NCBI GenBank assembly: GCA_029218485.1
Contig: JAQXRK010000263.1
Location: 1 to 8,368 of the forward strand
Origin: a bacterium
GTDB lineage: Bacteria > Bacillota > Clostridia > Christensenellales > CAG-138
Direction of reading: 5' to 3'
Length of the DNA stretch: 8,368 nucleotides
The first letter of the stretch is position 1, and the number at the start of each line of letters is the position of its first letter. Positions 1-5,430 of the stretch are shown here, one piece after another. A model generated the notes under the pieces. That model was not told the origin of the DNA, did not search any database, and was given only the letters and a program-made list of their open reading frames with translations. Position numbers and translations under genes: made by a program.

Positions 1-1
1 C

Positions 2-781
2 GATTTTCGCCGCGCGGATGTGGTTCGGTATCTCGTGCGGCAGATGCGAAAATACCGGCCGGAGGTCGTCGTTTCGCAGGACCTGAACGGTGAATATGGC
101 CACTGGCAGCATGTGATCCTGTCAAACGCCGTGCTCGAGGCCGCGCCCCTCGCTGCGGATGCGTCGTATGATCCGGCCTCCGCGGAGCAATACGGTGTGT
201 GGACGGTCAAGAAGGTCTATCTGCACCTGTATGCGGAGAACCGTCTGCAAATTCCGGTGACGGAGCCGCTCGCAAGCTTTGACGGCAAGACGGCCGTGCA
301 GATCGCTGCGGAGGCGTTTGCCTGCCATGTTTCGCAGCTTCCGTCCCGCCATGCGGTGACGAACGAGGGCATCTACAGCCTGTCGGACTTCGGCCTCGCG
401 TACTCGACCGTTGGGCAGGATACGCCGGGCGTGAACGATCTGTTTGAGAACATCGACCCGGCGGTGCTCCGCACGGCGGCGACGCCCGCGCCGGAAGGAA
501 CGATTGCGCCCACGCAGGAGCCGGTGCCCACGCCCACGCCGGAGCCGGCGGCGCCCGCGGTGGAACTCGCGCCGGCGCAGGAACCGGCGGACGCGCCCAC
601 GGCGGAACCGGCGCCCGCGCAGGAACCAGCCGTAGCGGAACCGGACGGAGGGGGGAGCGGCTGGCTGCTGGCGGCGCTCATTGCGCTCGTCGTGCTGCTT
701 GTCGTGCTGCTTGTGATGCGGCAAATATCCGCCGCGCGCCGGAGGAGACGGCCGAGAGCCGGAAGGAGGAAAACCCGATGA
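2..781 (+). CDS. PIG-L (LmbE-like) family deacetylase, C-terminal part, with Pro/Ala/Glu-rich linker and C-terminal membrane anchor (5' truncated by window edge)
   Basis: The frame is open to the left edge, so the true start and the N-terminal catalytic motif (AHxDD type) lie outside the window; the GTG at 20 is not a convincing start. About 259 residues are visible. Near the start is DLNGEYGHWQH, the second conserved block of PIG-L zinc-dependent N-acyl deacetylases, whose His residues act with the missing N-terminal motif. It is followed by the family-like stretch YGVWTVKKVYLHLYAEN and a conserved tail ending FENIDP. Then come ~60 residues rich in Pro, Ala and Glu (nt 479-660), a hydrophobic helix of ~19 residues starting WLLAALIALVV, and a very basic end (RRRRRPRAGRRKTR). 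By the positive-inside rule the catalytic domain should be outside and the tail in the cytoplasm, the linker spanning the wall. The known family removes N-acetyl groups from GlcNAc-type substrates; the substrate here is unknown. Its stop overlaps the next start (ATGA, 778-781), suggesting translational coupling. Confidence 0.85.
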   Translation, partial: DFRRADVVRYLVRQMRKYRPEVVVSQDLNGEYGHWQHVILSNAVLEAAPLAADASYDPASAEQYGVWTVKKVYLHLYAENRLQIPVTEPLASFDGKTAVQIAAEAFACHVSQLPSRHAVTNEGIYSLSDFGLAYSTVGQDTPGVNDLFENIDPAVLRTAATPAPEGTIAPTQEPVPTPTPEPAAPAVELAPAQEPADAPTAEPAPAQEPAVAEPDGGGSGWLLAALIALVVLLVVLLVMRQISAARRRRRPRAGRRKTR

Positions 782-2679
782 AGAAGGAAAGAAAGGGGAG
801 CCGGGCAGCGATCATCGTGCTGGCTGTGCTCGTGGTGCTCGCGGCCATCGGCGGCGGGGCATGGTTTTTGCTGTCCGAATATGCATTTGTGAGCGGATCG
901 CTCGTCGATCGTGACAGCGCGTCGCTGGCGCTGCCGGATGGCGAATTGCCGGATGTGCATGCGCTTTCGCGGCTGACGGCGATCAGGACGCTCGACCTGC
1001 GCGGCCGCACGGACGTGACCAAGGCGTATGTGGATGAGGCTGCGGCGGCTCTGCCGGCCGGCTGCGCGGTGCTCTGGTCGATCGAGCTGACCGACGGCAC
1101 GGTTTCGAGCGACAGCACGGCGCTGACGCTCCCGAACTGCACCGAGGCCGATGCGGCGAAGCTCTCGTATTTTCCGAACCTTATGCGCGTGGACGCCTCC
1201 GGCAGCACGGCGTACGCCGCGCTGTATGCTGCGGCGCAGGACCTGCCGAACGTGGCGGTGATGTACACGCTGCCGGTGGGCGATGCGGTTCTGACGAACA
1301 CGGCGACCGTGCTGGCGGCGGCAAACGTATCGGATGTGTCCGCCCTGCCGGACGCGCTGCCGTATTTTCCGCTGTTGACCGAGGCGGATCTGCGCGGCGG
1401 CACGGTGCCGGACGCCGACATGCGCGCGCTGCGCGAGGCGTTTCCCTCGATCCGGTTCCGCTGGAGCGTGCATCTCTCCGGCAAGGCCTATGATTCCGAC
1501 GCGGCCGAGATCGATCTGACCGGCGTAACGTTCGCCGGCGAGCAGGAAGCGATCGACGCGCTGTCCTGTTTCAGCTCGCTCACCGGCGTGGATCTGCGCG
1601 GCACCGGCCTCTCGACCGCGCAGGCGCGCGCGGTTGCCACGGCCATGCAGCCGATCCCGGTGCGCTATGACGTTGCCATTGGGCAGAGCGTGTTCGATTC
1701 GGCGGCGGAGGAGCTGGACCTCAGACCCGTGCAGGGCGTGGACGGCGGCTCGCTTTCCGACGCGCTCTCCGATTTTTCCGGGCTGTCGGTCGTCTATCTG
1801 CCGGATGGCCTGCTGGACGACGCTGCGGTGTCGGCGCTGGAAGCCGCATATCCGGACACGCTGATCGCGCGGCAGATCGAGCTGTTCGGCTCGATCGTGT
1901 CCACGGCGGACGCGGAGGTGGATTTCAGCGGCGCGAAGATCGACGATCCCGCCACGCTGGAGGCGGCGCTTGCGCTGCTGCCAAGGCTGGAAAAGTGCGT
2001 CGTGTGCGACTGCGGGCTCTCCAACGAGCAGATGGAAGCGCTCTGCGAGGCGTACCCGTCCATCCGCTTCGTATGGACGATAGAACTCGGCCCGCACAAG
2101 CTGCGCACCGACGCCACGGGCTTTTCGACCAAGAACCCTTCAAAGTACACCAGCCCCAAGGCGAGCGACGAGTACAACAAACTCGTGCGCACGACCAAGC
2201 GGCTCAAGGCCGGCGATATCGAGGCGCTGCGCTACTGCACCGATCTTGTTGCGCTCGATCTCGGGCACAACTACCTGACCAACGATGACCTCGCCGTGAT
2301 CGGAACGCTGGAGCATCTCCAGATTCTGATCCTCGCGGACAACAAGATCACCGATATCTCGGCGCTTGCAAACCTCAGGGAGCTGCAGTATATCGAGCTG
2401 TTCATGAACAAAATTCCGGACATGTCGCCGCTCGCCGGGCTCACGAACCTCGTCGATGTGAACGTGTGCAACACGGGATTGTCGGATCTCACGCCGTTCT
2501 ATCAGCTCACGGGGCTCAAGCGCCTCTGGTACGGCATGAACCCGTGCGACCGCGAGGAGCAGAAGAAGCTGGCCGAAGCGCTGCAAGACTGCGAGTGCAA
2601 CTACACCACCAGCGACGAAACCGGCGAGGGCTGGCGTGAGAACCCGCGGTATCAGTGGATGCGGAGCTTCTTCGGATGA
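778..2679 (+). CDS. Membrane-anchored leucine-rich-repeat protein with six long irregular repeats plus canonical LRRs
   Basis: The protein has 633 residues. The ATG overlaps the preceding stop, and AAGGAGG (763-769) lies 8 nt upstream, so the start is secure. A basic N-terminus (MKKERKGSR) is followed by one hydrophobic helix (about residues 10-32) with no lipobox, which looks like an uncleaved signal anchor with the rest outside the cell. Residues 66-453 hold six repeats of 65-68 residues (starting near 66, 132, 197, 265, 333 and 401). Each runs roughly F-x-x-L-x-x-V-D-L-R-G, an acidic helix, A-[FY]-P-S-I-R-F-x-W-[ST]-[IV]-x-L, then a D-rich strand. Residues 481-590 are canonical internalin-like LRRs of ~22 residues (LVALDLGHNYLT, LQILILADNKITD, LQYIELFMNKIPD, LVDVNVCNTGLSD). 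The end is NPRYQWMRSFFG. LRRs usually bind proteins or glycans; no enzymatic motif is visible. The partner is plausibly the PIG-L protein encoded just upstream. The overlap with the following gene (2676-2679) puts it in the middle of a three-gene operon. Confidence 0.9.
   Translation: MKKERKGSRAAIIVLAVLVVLAAIGGGAWFLLSEYAFVSGSLVDRDSASLALPDGELPDVHALSRLTAIRTLDLRGRTDVTKAYVDEAAAALPAGCAVLWSIELTDGTVSSDSTALTLPNCTEADAAKLSYFPNLMRVDASGSTAYAALYAAAQDLPNVAVMYTLPVGDAVLTNTATVLAAANVSDVSALPDALPYFPLLTEADLRGGTVPDADMRALREAFPSIRFRWSVHLSGKAYDSDAAEIDLTGVTFAGEQEAIDALSCFSSLTGVDLRGTGLSTAQARAVATAMQPIPVRYDVAIGQSVFDSAAEELDLRPVQGVDGGSLSDALSDFSGLSVVYLPDGLLDDAAVSALEAAYPDTLIARQIELFGSIVSTADAEVDFSGAKIDDPATLEAALALLPRLEKCVVCDCGLSNEQMEALCEAYPSIRFVWTIELGPHKLRTDATGFSTKNPSKYTSPKASDEYNKLVRTTKRLKAGDIEALRYCTDLVALDLGHNYLTNDDLAVIGTLEHLQILILADNKITDISALANLRELQYIELFMNKIPDMSPLAGLTNLVDVNVCNTGLSDLTPFYQLTGLKRLWYGMNPCDREEQKKLAEALQDCECNYTTSDETGEGWRENPRYQWMRSFFG
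973..2136 (+). repeat. Six degenerate ~67-aa (about 200-bp) tandem protein repeats inside the LRR gene
   Basis: Aligned by eye, the units begin at residues 66 (LTAIRTLDLRG), 132 (FPNLMRVDASG), 197 (FPLLTEADLRG), 265 (FSSLTGVDLRG), 333 (FSGLSVVYLPD) and 401 (LPRLEKCVVCD). Spacings are 66, 65, 68, 68 and 68 residues. Units 3 and 6 share the block FPSIRFRWSVHL / YPSIRFVWTIEL. The repeats have diverged at the nucleotide level, so they are old rather than recently amplified. Confidence 0.75.
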
Positions 2680-3212
2680 TCGGGCGGATGGAAGCGCTGA
2701 CGCTGCCCGATTTTGAGCGGATGGAGGCGCTGGAGCGCGCCTGCTATGACGCGGCGTATATTGCGCCCGCGGCCGAGGCGTACGCTTGGTATGTTCTCGA
2801 GCCGCGCTCGACCGTGGCGCTCTCGGAGGACGGACGGCTCATCGGCTTTGTGAACCTGTTCCCGGTGCGGGAGGCGGTGTTTCGGGCGCTTCTGTCCGGC
2901 TCGTTCAACGACAGCGGGATGACGGCCGGCGACCTGGCCCCGGCCGGCGCGGCGGCAAAGCACCTGTTCCTGAGCTGTATCGCCGTGGCGGAGCCGTATC
3001 GGGGCCGCGGTATATCCGGCCGGCTGCTGCGCATGGCGGCGGCACAGTACTCTGCGGCGCCGGACGCACAGCTCGTCACGGACAATGTGACGGCCGCGGG
3101 CAGGCGGCTCTCGGAGCGCTGCGGGCTCTCATTTTTGGGCGGGAGCGGCCATGGCTCCTGGATCTACGCGGGCGACTGGCACAGCTTTGTGCGGGCGATC
3201 GAACGATTGTAG
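2676..3212 (+). CDS. GNAT-family N-acetyltransferase
   Basis: I chose the ATG at 2676 (178 residues) because it overlaps the LRR stop as ATGA and has GGAG at 2663-2666, 9 nt upstream; a GTG at 2655 in the same frame would add seven residues. The GNAT fold is supported by strand beta-4 and motif A at residues 98-120: FLSCIAVAEPYRGRGISGRLL carries the acetyl-CoA pyrophosphate loop R-x-x-G-x-x, with Ser where Gly or Ala is usual at the last position. A motif B-like block follows, DNVTAAGRRLSERCGLSFLG (137-155). The protein should be cytoplasmic, with no signal or membrane segment. The family transfers acetyl from acetyl-CoA to amines; the acceptor cannot be told. Its position behind an extracellular-type deacetylase and an LRR protein hints at a linked acetylation cycle, but that is inference. 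It is the last gene of the operon, and no strong + strand terminator follows. Confidence 0.85.
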   Translation: MIGRMEALTLPDFERMEALERACYDAAYIAPAAEAYAWYVLEPRSTVALSEDGRLIGFVNLFPVREAVFRALLSGSFNDSGMTAGDLAPAGAAAKHLFLSCIAVAEPYRGRGISGRLLRMAAAQYSAAPDAQLVTDNVTAAGRRLSERCGLSFLGGSGHGSWIYAGDWHSFVRAIERL

Positions 3213-3218
3213 GGAAGA

Positions 3219-3248
3219 GACGAACGGAGAATAGACGAGCAGAGAATA
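3219..3248. repeat. Two-copy 15-bp tandem repeat after the GNAT gene
   Basis: GACGAACGGAGAATA (3219-3233) is followed directly by GACGAGCAGAGAATA (3234-3248), with 13 of 15 bases identical. It lies between the GNAT stop and the hairpin at 3254. No function is evident; slippage is the simplest origin. Confidence 0.6.
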
Positions 3249-3253
3249 GAAGA

Positions 3254-3283
3254 CGGGAGCCGCGCCATAGGGCGTGACTCCCG
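3254..3283 (-). terminator. Hairpin terminator of ribU, possibly also used by the convergent operon
   Basis: CGGGAG (3254-3259) pairs with CTCCCG (3278-3283). The helix continues inside after one mismatch (CGCGCC against GGGCGTG with one G-U pair) to a 4-nt loop. Read on the - strand it is followed by the pyrimidine-rich TCTTCTATTCTC, a weak U-tract. On the + strand the downstream sequence GCATTTGTT is poorer, so termination of the left operon here would be less efficient. Confidence 0.6.
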
Positions 3284-3317
3284 CATTTGTTGACAATGTC
3301 GCTGAAAGCGGCCGCGC

Positions 3318-3857
3318 TCAGAACAGCCGCAGCAGCTTGCCCGCCGATTTGTACAGCAGGAACGTGATGAGCGCATTGGCGCCCGCCTTGATCAGGTTGA
3401 ACGGAATGATGATCGTCGGCAGCATGGCCATGACCACCTCGGCCGGCGCGCCGTTGAAATGCACCGTAAAGATCAGGTTCAGCGGGATCATCATGAGCAC
3501 CTGCACGACCACGCCGGCAAGGAGCGCGAGCACCGCACCGCCGCGCGTATGCTTGCGCCGGTACAGCAGCCCGGCCACCAGCACGCAGGAGCCGGTCGCA
3601 AAAAAGTGCATGATCGCGCCGACCCAGCCGCTCGCCGGGGAAACGAGCACCCACTGCAGAACGCTCACCACCGCGGTCAGCAGCAGCCCCCACCATGGGC
3701 CGAACAGGAACGTTCCGATCAGGATCGGCACATCGGCCATATCGTATTCGAGATAGGCGGCCGCGGGAAAGATCGGGAAATGGATCAGAAATACCAGCAG
3801 GATCGAAAGCGCTGCCAGCATGCCCAGCTTCACCAGCCGGTTGGTCGTATTGGTCAT
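3318..3857 (-). CDS. ribU: Riboflavin ECF transporter substrate-binding subunit RibU
   Basis: This is the S component of an energy-coupling factor transporter that imports riboflavin with the shared EcfA/A'/T module, which is not encoded in this window. The 179-residue product is strongly hydrophobic, with about six membrane segments. It carries the RibU signature near residues 28-58: FPIFPAAAYLEYDMADVPILIG followed by TFLFGPWWG. The C-terminal IPFNLIKAGANALITFLLYK is also typical of the family. An ATG at 3866 would add MYV, but it directly touches the ribosome binding site; the ATG at 3857 sits 9 nt from GAGGAGG and is preferred. The gene is preceded by an FMN riboswitch and an intrinsic terminator, which independently supports a flavin role, so expression should drop when FMN is plentiful. 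It is transcribed away from perR and toward the GNAT gene. Confidence 0.95.
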   Translation of the reverse strand: MTNTTNRLVKLGMLAALSILLVFLIHFPIFPAAAYLEYDMADVPILIGTFLFGPWWGLLLTAVVSVLQWVLVSPASGWVGAIMHFFATGSCVLVAGLLYRRKHTRGGAVLALLAGVVVQVLMMIPLNLIFTVHFNGAPAEVVMAMLPTIIIPFNLIKAGANALITFLLYKSAGKLLRLF

Positions 3858-3866
3858 AACATACAT

Positions 3867-3873
3867 CCTCCTC
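3867..3873 (-). promoter_or_regulatory. Ribosome binding site that fixes the ribU start
   Basis: GAGGAGG on the - strand abuts the ATG at 3866 with no spacer, which does not suit initiation there. The next in-frame ATG at 3857 lies 9 nt away, so it is the likely start. Confidence 0.75.
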
Positions 3874-3921
3874 TTTGGCTTTGTTTGCCACAGGAAGCCG
3901 GTTCGGTGCGCCGTTCGTCAT

Positions 3922-3958
3922 AAGAAAACGCCCCGTCATCCAGAGTGGACGACGGGGC
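3922..3958 (-). terminator. Riboswitch-controlled intrinsic terminator in the ribU leader
   Basis: On the - strand GCCCCGTC pairs with GACGGGGC, and the inner GTCCA pairs with TGGAT (one G-U), leaving a 3-nt CTC loop: a 13-bp stem (3930-3958). GTTTTCTT follows (3929-3922). It lies between the FMN aptamer and the ribU start, as expected of an expression platform that works by premature termination. The 5' arm can instead pair with the 3' end of the aptamer (GACGGG at 3988-3993 against CCCGTC at 3951-3956, both read on the - strand), giving an antiterminator. Confidence 0.85.
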
Positions 3959-3979
3959 AGCAAATAAACGAACAGCAGA

Positions 3980-4101
3980 CCGCCTCTCCCGTCCGGACTA
4001 TTACCGTCGGTACCGGAATTTCACCGATTCAGCCGCAGCGCACTGGCTGCGGTTCGCGGACTGTCACCGCCGGTGGGGAATTACACCCCGCCCTGAAGCA
4101 A
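3980..4101 (-). ncRNA. FMN riboswitch (RFN element) upstream of ribU
   Basis: The - strand shows the RFN landmarks in order: TTCAGGGCGGGGTG, AATTCCCCACCGGCGGT, CAGTCCGCGAAC, a variable GC-rich hairpin (CCGCAGCC / GGCTGAAT region), GGTGAAATTCCGGTACC, GACGGTAATAGTCCGGAC and GGGAGAGG. The closing P1 helix is formed by GCTTC (4099-4095) with GAGGC (3986-3982). The element binds flavin mononucleotide in the nascent RNA. With the terminator at 3922-3958 it should shut off ribU when FMN is abundant. Boundaries are by eye. Confidence 0.95.
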
Positions 4102-4105
4102 ATCC

Positions 4106-4133
4106 ATTATAGCACAAAAAAAGCGCTTGACAA
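4106..4133 (-). promoter_or_regulatory. Sigma-A promoter of the ribU leader
   Basis: Read on the - strand, TTGTCA (4133-4128) and a perfect TATAAT (4111-4106) are separated by 16 bp. The predicted start is near 4099-4103, so the RNA begins almost exactly at the P1 helix of the FMN riboswitch. Confidence 0.85.
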
Positions 4134-4154
4134 GACCCTAATTTTGGTTATAAT
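4127..4154 (+). promoter_or_regulatory. Sigma-A promoter of perR-rbr
   Basis: TTGACA (4127-4132) and TATAAT (4149-4154), both perfect, are separated by 16 bp. The -35 shares five bases with the -35 of the divergent ribU promoter (4128-4133), so the two promoters lie back to back. The start should fall near 4161, inside the palindrome at 4153-4175. Confidence 0.85.
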
Positions 4155-4175
4155 AAAAGTAACGATTACTGTTAT
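4153..4175. promoter_or_regulatory. Candidate operator (palindrome) at the perR start site
   Basis: AGTAA-CGA-TTACT (4158-4170) is a perfect inverted repeat. ATAA (4153-4156) and TTAT (4172-4175) extend it outward across one mismatched pair. It overlaps the end of the -10 and the predicted transcription start and ends directly before the GGAG ribosome binding site, an ideal place for repression. Fur-family regulators often control their own genes. The Bacillus PerR box consensus (TTATAATnATTATAA) fits only its first half here (TTATAAT at 4148-4154), so the true recognition sequence is uncertain. Confidence 0.5.
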
Positions 4176-4184
4176 GGAGCAACG

Positions 4185-4601
4185 ATGATGCGCTATTCCA
4201 GACAACGCGACCGCATCCACCGCTATGTGCGGGAGAGCCATGCGCATCCCACGGCGCAGATGGTGTACGATGCGCTGCGGGAGGAATCGCCGAAGCTGTC
4301 GCTCGGCACCGTGTACCGCGATCTGAACCAGCTTGCCGAGGCGGGTGAGCTGACCCGAATCGCCCTGCCGGATGGCAGCTGCCGGTTTGACGGCACGCTG
4401 CACGGCCACAGCCATATCGTGTGCGAGCGGTGCGGCGCCGTGGAGGACGTCGAGGTGCTGGCCGACCGGTTCGGCGGGCAGATCGAACGGCAGACCGGCT
4501 TCCGGCTCTCCACGCTCTCGCTGGTCATGCGCGGCGTTTGCCCCGCCTGCCGCGGCGATGACGCGGCCGGGTCAGCCGCAGGGAAACCCAAACGGGTGTA
4601 A
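4185..4601 (+). CDS. perR: Fur-family peroxide-responsive repressor PerR
   Basis: The 138-residue size is normal for Fur/PerR. The N-terminal winged helix (about 1-60) contains HPTAQMVYDALREESPKLS and the recognition helix GTVYRDLNQLAEAG. By alignment from memory with Bacillus subtilis PerR, all five regulatory metal ligands are kept: H21 (H37 in B. subtilis), D69 (D85), H75 (H91), H77 (H93) and D88 (D104). Asp rather than Glu at the last position favours PerR over Fur. The structural zinc site is intact: C80/C83 and C119/C122. PerR represses oxidative-stress genes when loaded with Fe or Mn; peroxide oxidises the His ligands and releases it. GGAG (4176-4179) lies 5 nt from the first ATG and 8 nt from the second (4188), so either may be used. 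Rubrerythrin, a typical PerR target, follows after 43 bp. Confidence 0.9.
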   Translation: MMRYSRQRDRIHRYVRESHAHPTAQMVYDALREESPKLSLGTVYRDLNQLAEAGELTRIALPDGSCRFDGTLHGHSHIVCERCGAVEDVEVLADRFGGQIERQTGFRLSTLSLVMRGVCPACRGDDAAGSAAGKPKRV

Positions 4602-4644
4602 TATCCGGTGAATCCAATAGAAAGTATAACAGGAGGATAACAAC

Positions 4645-5184
4645 ATGGAACTCAAGGGCAGCAAGACCGAACAAAACCTCATGACCGCATTCGCGGGCGA
4701 ATCGCAGGCGCGCAACAAGTACACCTATTTTGCATCGCAGGCCAAGAAGGACGGCTATGAGCAGATCGCCGCTATTTTCGAGGAGACCGCGGCCAACGAG
4801 AAAGAGCATGCAAAACTGTGGTTCAAGGCGCTGAACGGCGGCAAGATTCCCTCCACGGCGGAGAACCTGCTCGCGGCGGCCGAGGGCGAGAACTATGAGT
4901 GGACCGATATGTACGCCCAGTTTGCCAAGGAGGCCGAGGAAGAGGGCTTCGAGAAGCTCGCGTATCAGTTCCGCGCCGTCGGCGAGATCGAGAAGGCGCA
5001 TGAGCTGCGCTACCGCACGCTGCTCAAGAACGTGGAGGAGTACCGCGTGTTCGAGCGTGACGGCAAGACCTACTGGCAGTGCCGCAACTGCGGTTACATC
5101 TTCGAGGGCCCGAAGGCGCCCGAAGTGTGCCCGGTGTGCGCGCATCCCAAGGCGTTCTTTGAAATCCATAAGACGAACTATTGA
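4645..5184 (+). CDS. rbr: Rubrerythrin (peroxide reductase of anaerobes)
   Basis: The protein has 179 residues, a short rubrerythrin of the normal two-domain order. The N-terminal ferritin-like diiron bundle shows E19 in AFAGESQARNKY, E52-K-E-H55 (ExxH), the acidic KEAEEEGFEKLA helix (95-106) and E116-K-A-H119 (second ExxH). The C-terminal rubredoxin domain has C146-R-N-C149-G and C162-P-V-C165, the FeCys4 ligands. It reduces hydrogen peroxide to water in the cytoplasm with electrons from an NAD(P)H-linked donor. AGGAGG (4631-4636) lies 8 nt before the ATG. No convincing promoter is seen in the 43-bp gap after perR, so the two are probably one transcript under PerR control, ended by the hairpin at 5216. 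Confidence 0.97.
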   Translation: MELKGSKTEQNLMTAFAGESQARNKYTYFASQAKKDGYEQIAAIFEETAANEKEHAKLWFKALNGGKIPSTAENLLAAAEGENYEWTDMYAQFAKEAEEEGFEKLAYQFRAVGEIEKAHELRYRTLLKNVEEYRVFERDGKTYWQCRNCGYIFEGPKAPEVCPVCAHPKAFFEIHKTNY

Positions 5185-5215
5185 CAAAAACGAGTATCAT
5201 TTCGTATACGGGAAA

Positions 5216-5254
5216 CAGCGGCCGGCTGAGCATCCGGCCGCTGCTCCTGTTTTT
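5216..5254 (+). terminator. Intrinsic terminator of perR-rbr
   Basis: CAGCGGCCGG (5216-5225) and CCGGCCGCTG (5234-5243) form a perfect 10-bp stem with an 8-nt loop. TTTTT follows at 5250-5254 after a 6-nt gap. AAACAG on the left and CTGTTT on the right could form an alternative outer stem that brings the T-run to the hairpin base. Confidence 0.85.
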
Positions 5255-5309
5255 GGGCGGCGGCAGCAGAAAAATACAAAAGTTTTACAGCAGATATGCA
5301 ACCAAATGT

Positions 5310-5338
5310 TTGGCAAATGCGTCTTAATAGTGTAGAAT
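5310..5338 (+). promoter_or_regulatory. Sigma-A promoter of the SH3-repeat protein gene
   Basis: TTGGCA (5310-5315) and TAGAAT (5333-5338), each one base off consensus, are separated by an ideal 17 bp. The start should lie near 5345, giving a leader of about 85 nt. The only structure seen in the leader is a short CCGC/GCGG hairpin around 5387-5399. The sequence around the promoter is AT-rich compared with its surroundings. Confidence 0.75.
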
Positions 5339-5430
5339 GATAATACATTGATTCTGCAGTTGATGCGCACACAGCGCAGCCTTATCCGCCGTTGCGGCGC
5401 GATTACATTTGAGGAGGGGGAAAACATAAA

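Noticed and set aside
373..2097. A 574-codon open frame on the - strand opposite the PIG-L and LRR genes
   Set aside because: Arg/His/Gln-rich nonsense typical of an antisense shadow. It crosses two coupled genes with clear family matches.
2655..2675. GTG at 2655 as the GNAT start
   Set aside because: The ATG at 2676 forms the same ATGA overlap seen at the previous junction and has a well-placed GGAG, so the longer form is less likely.
3076..3963. A 295-codon - strand frame overlapping ribU and the riboswitch terminator
   Set aside because: It overlaps RibU in another frame, starts within the leader terminator and shows no recognisable domain.
4525..5187. A 220-codon - strand frame opposite rubrerythrin
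   Set aside because: The opposite strand encodes an unmistakable rubrerythrin with RBS and all metal ligands. This frame has no family features.
5181..5210. TTGACA (5181-5186) with TATACG 18 bp downstream as a further promoter
   Set aside because: It overlaps the rbr stop codon, the -10 is weak, and transcription would run straight into the terminator at 5216. Likely chance.
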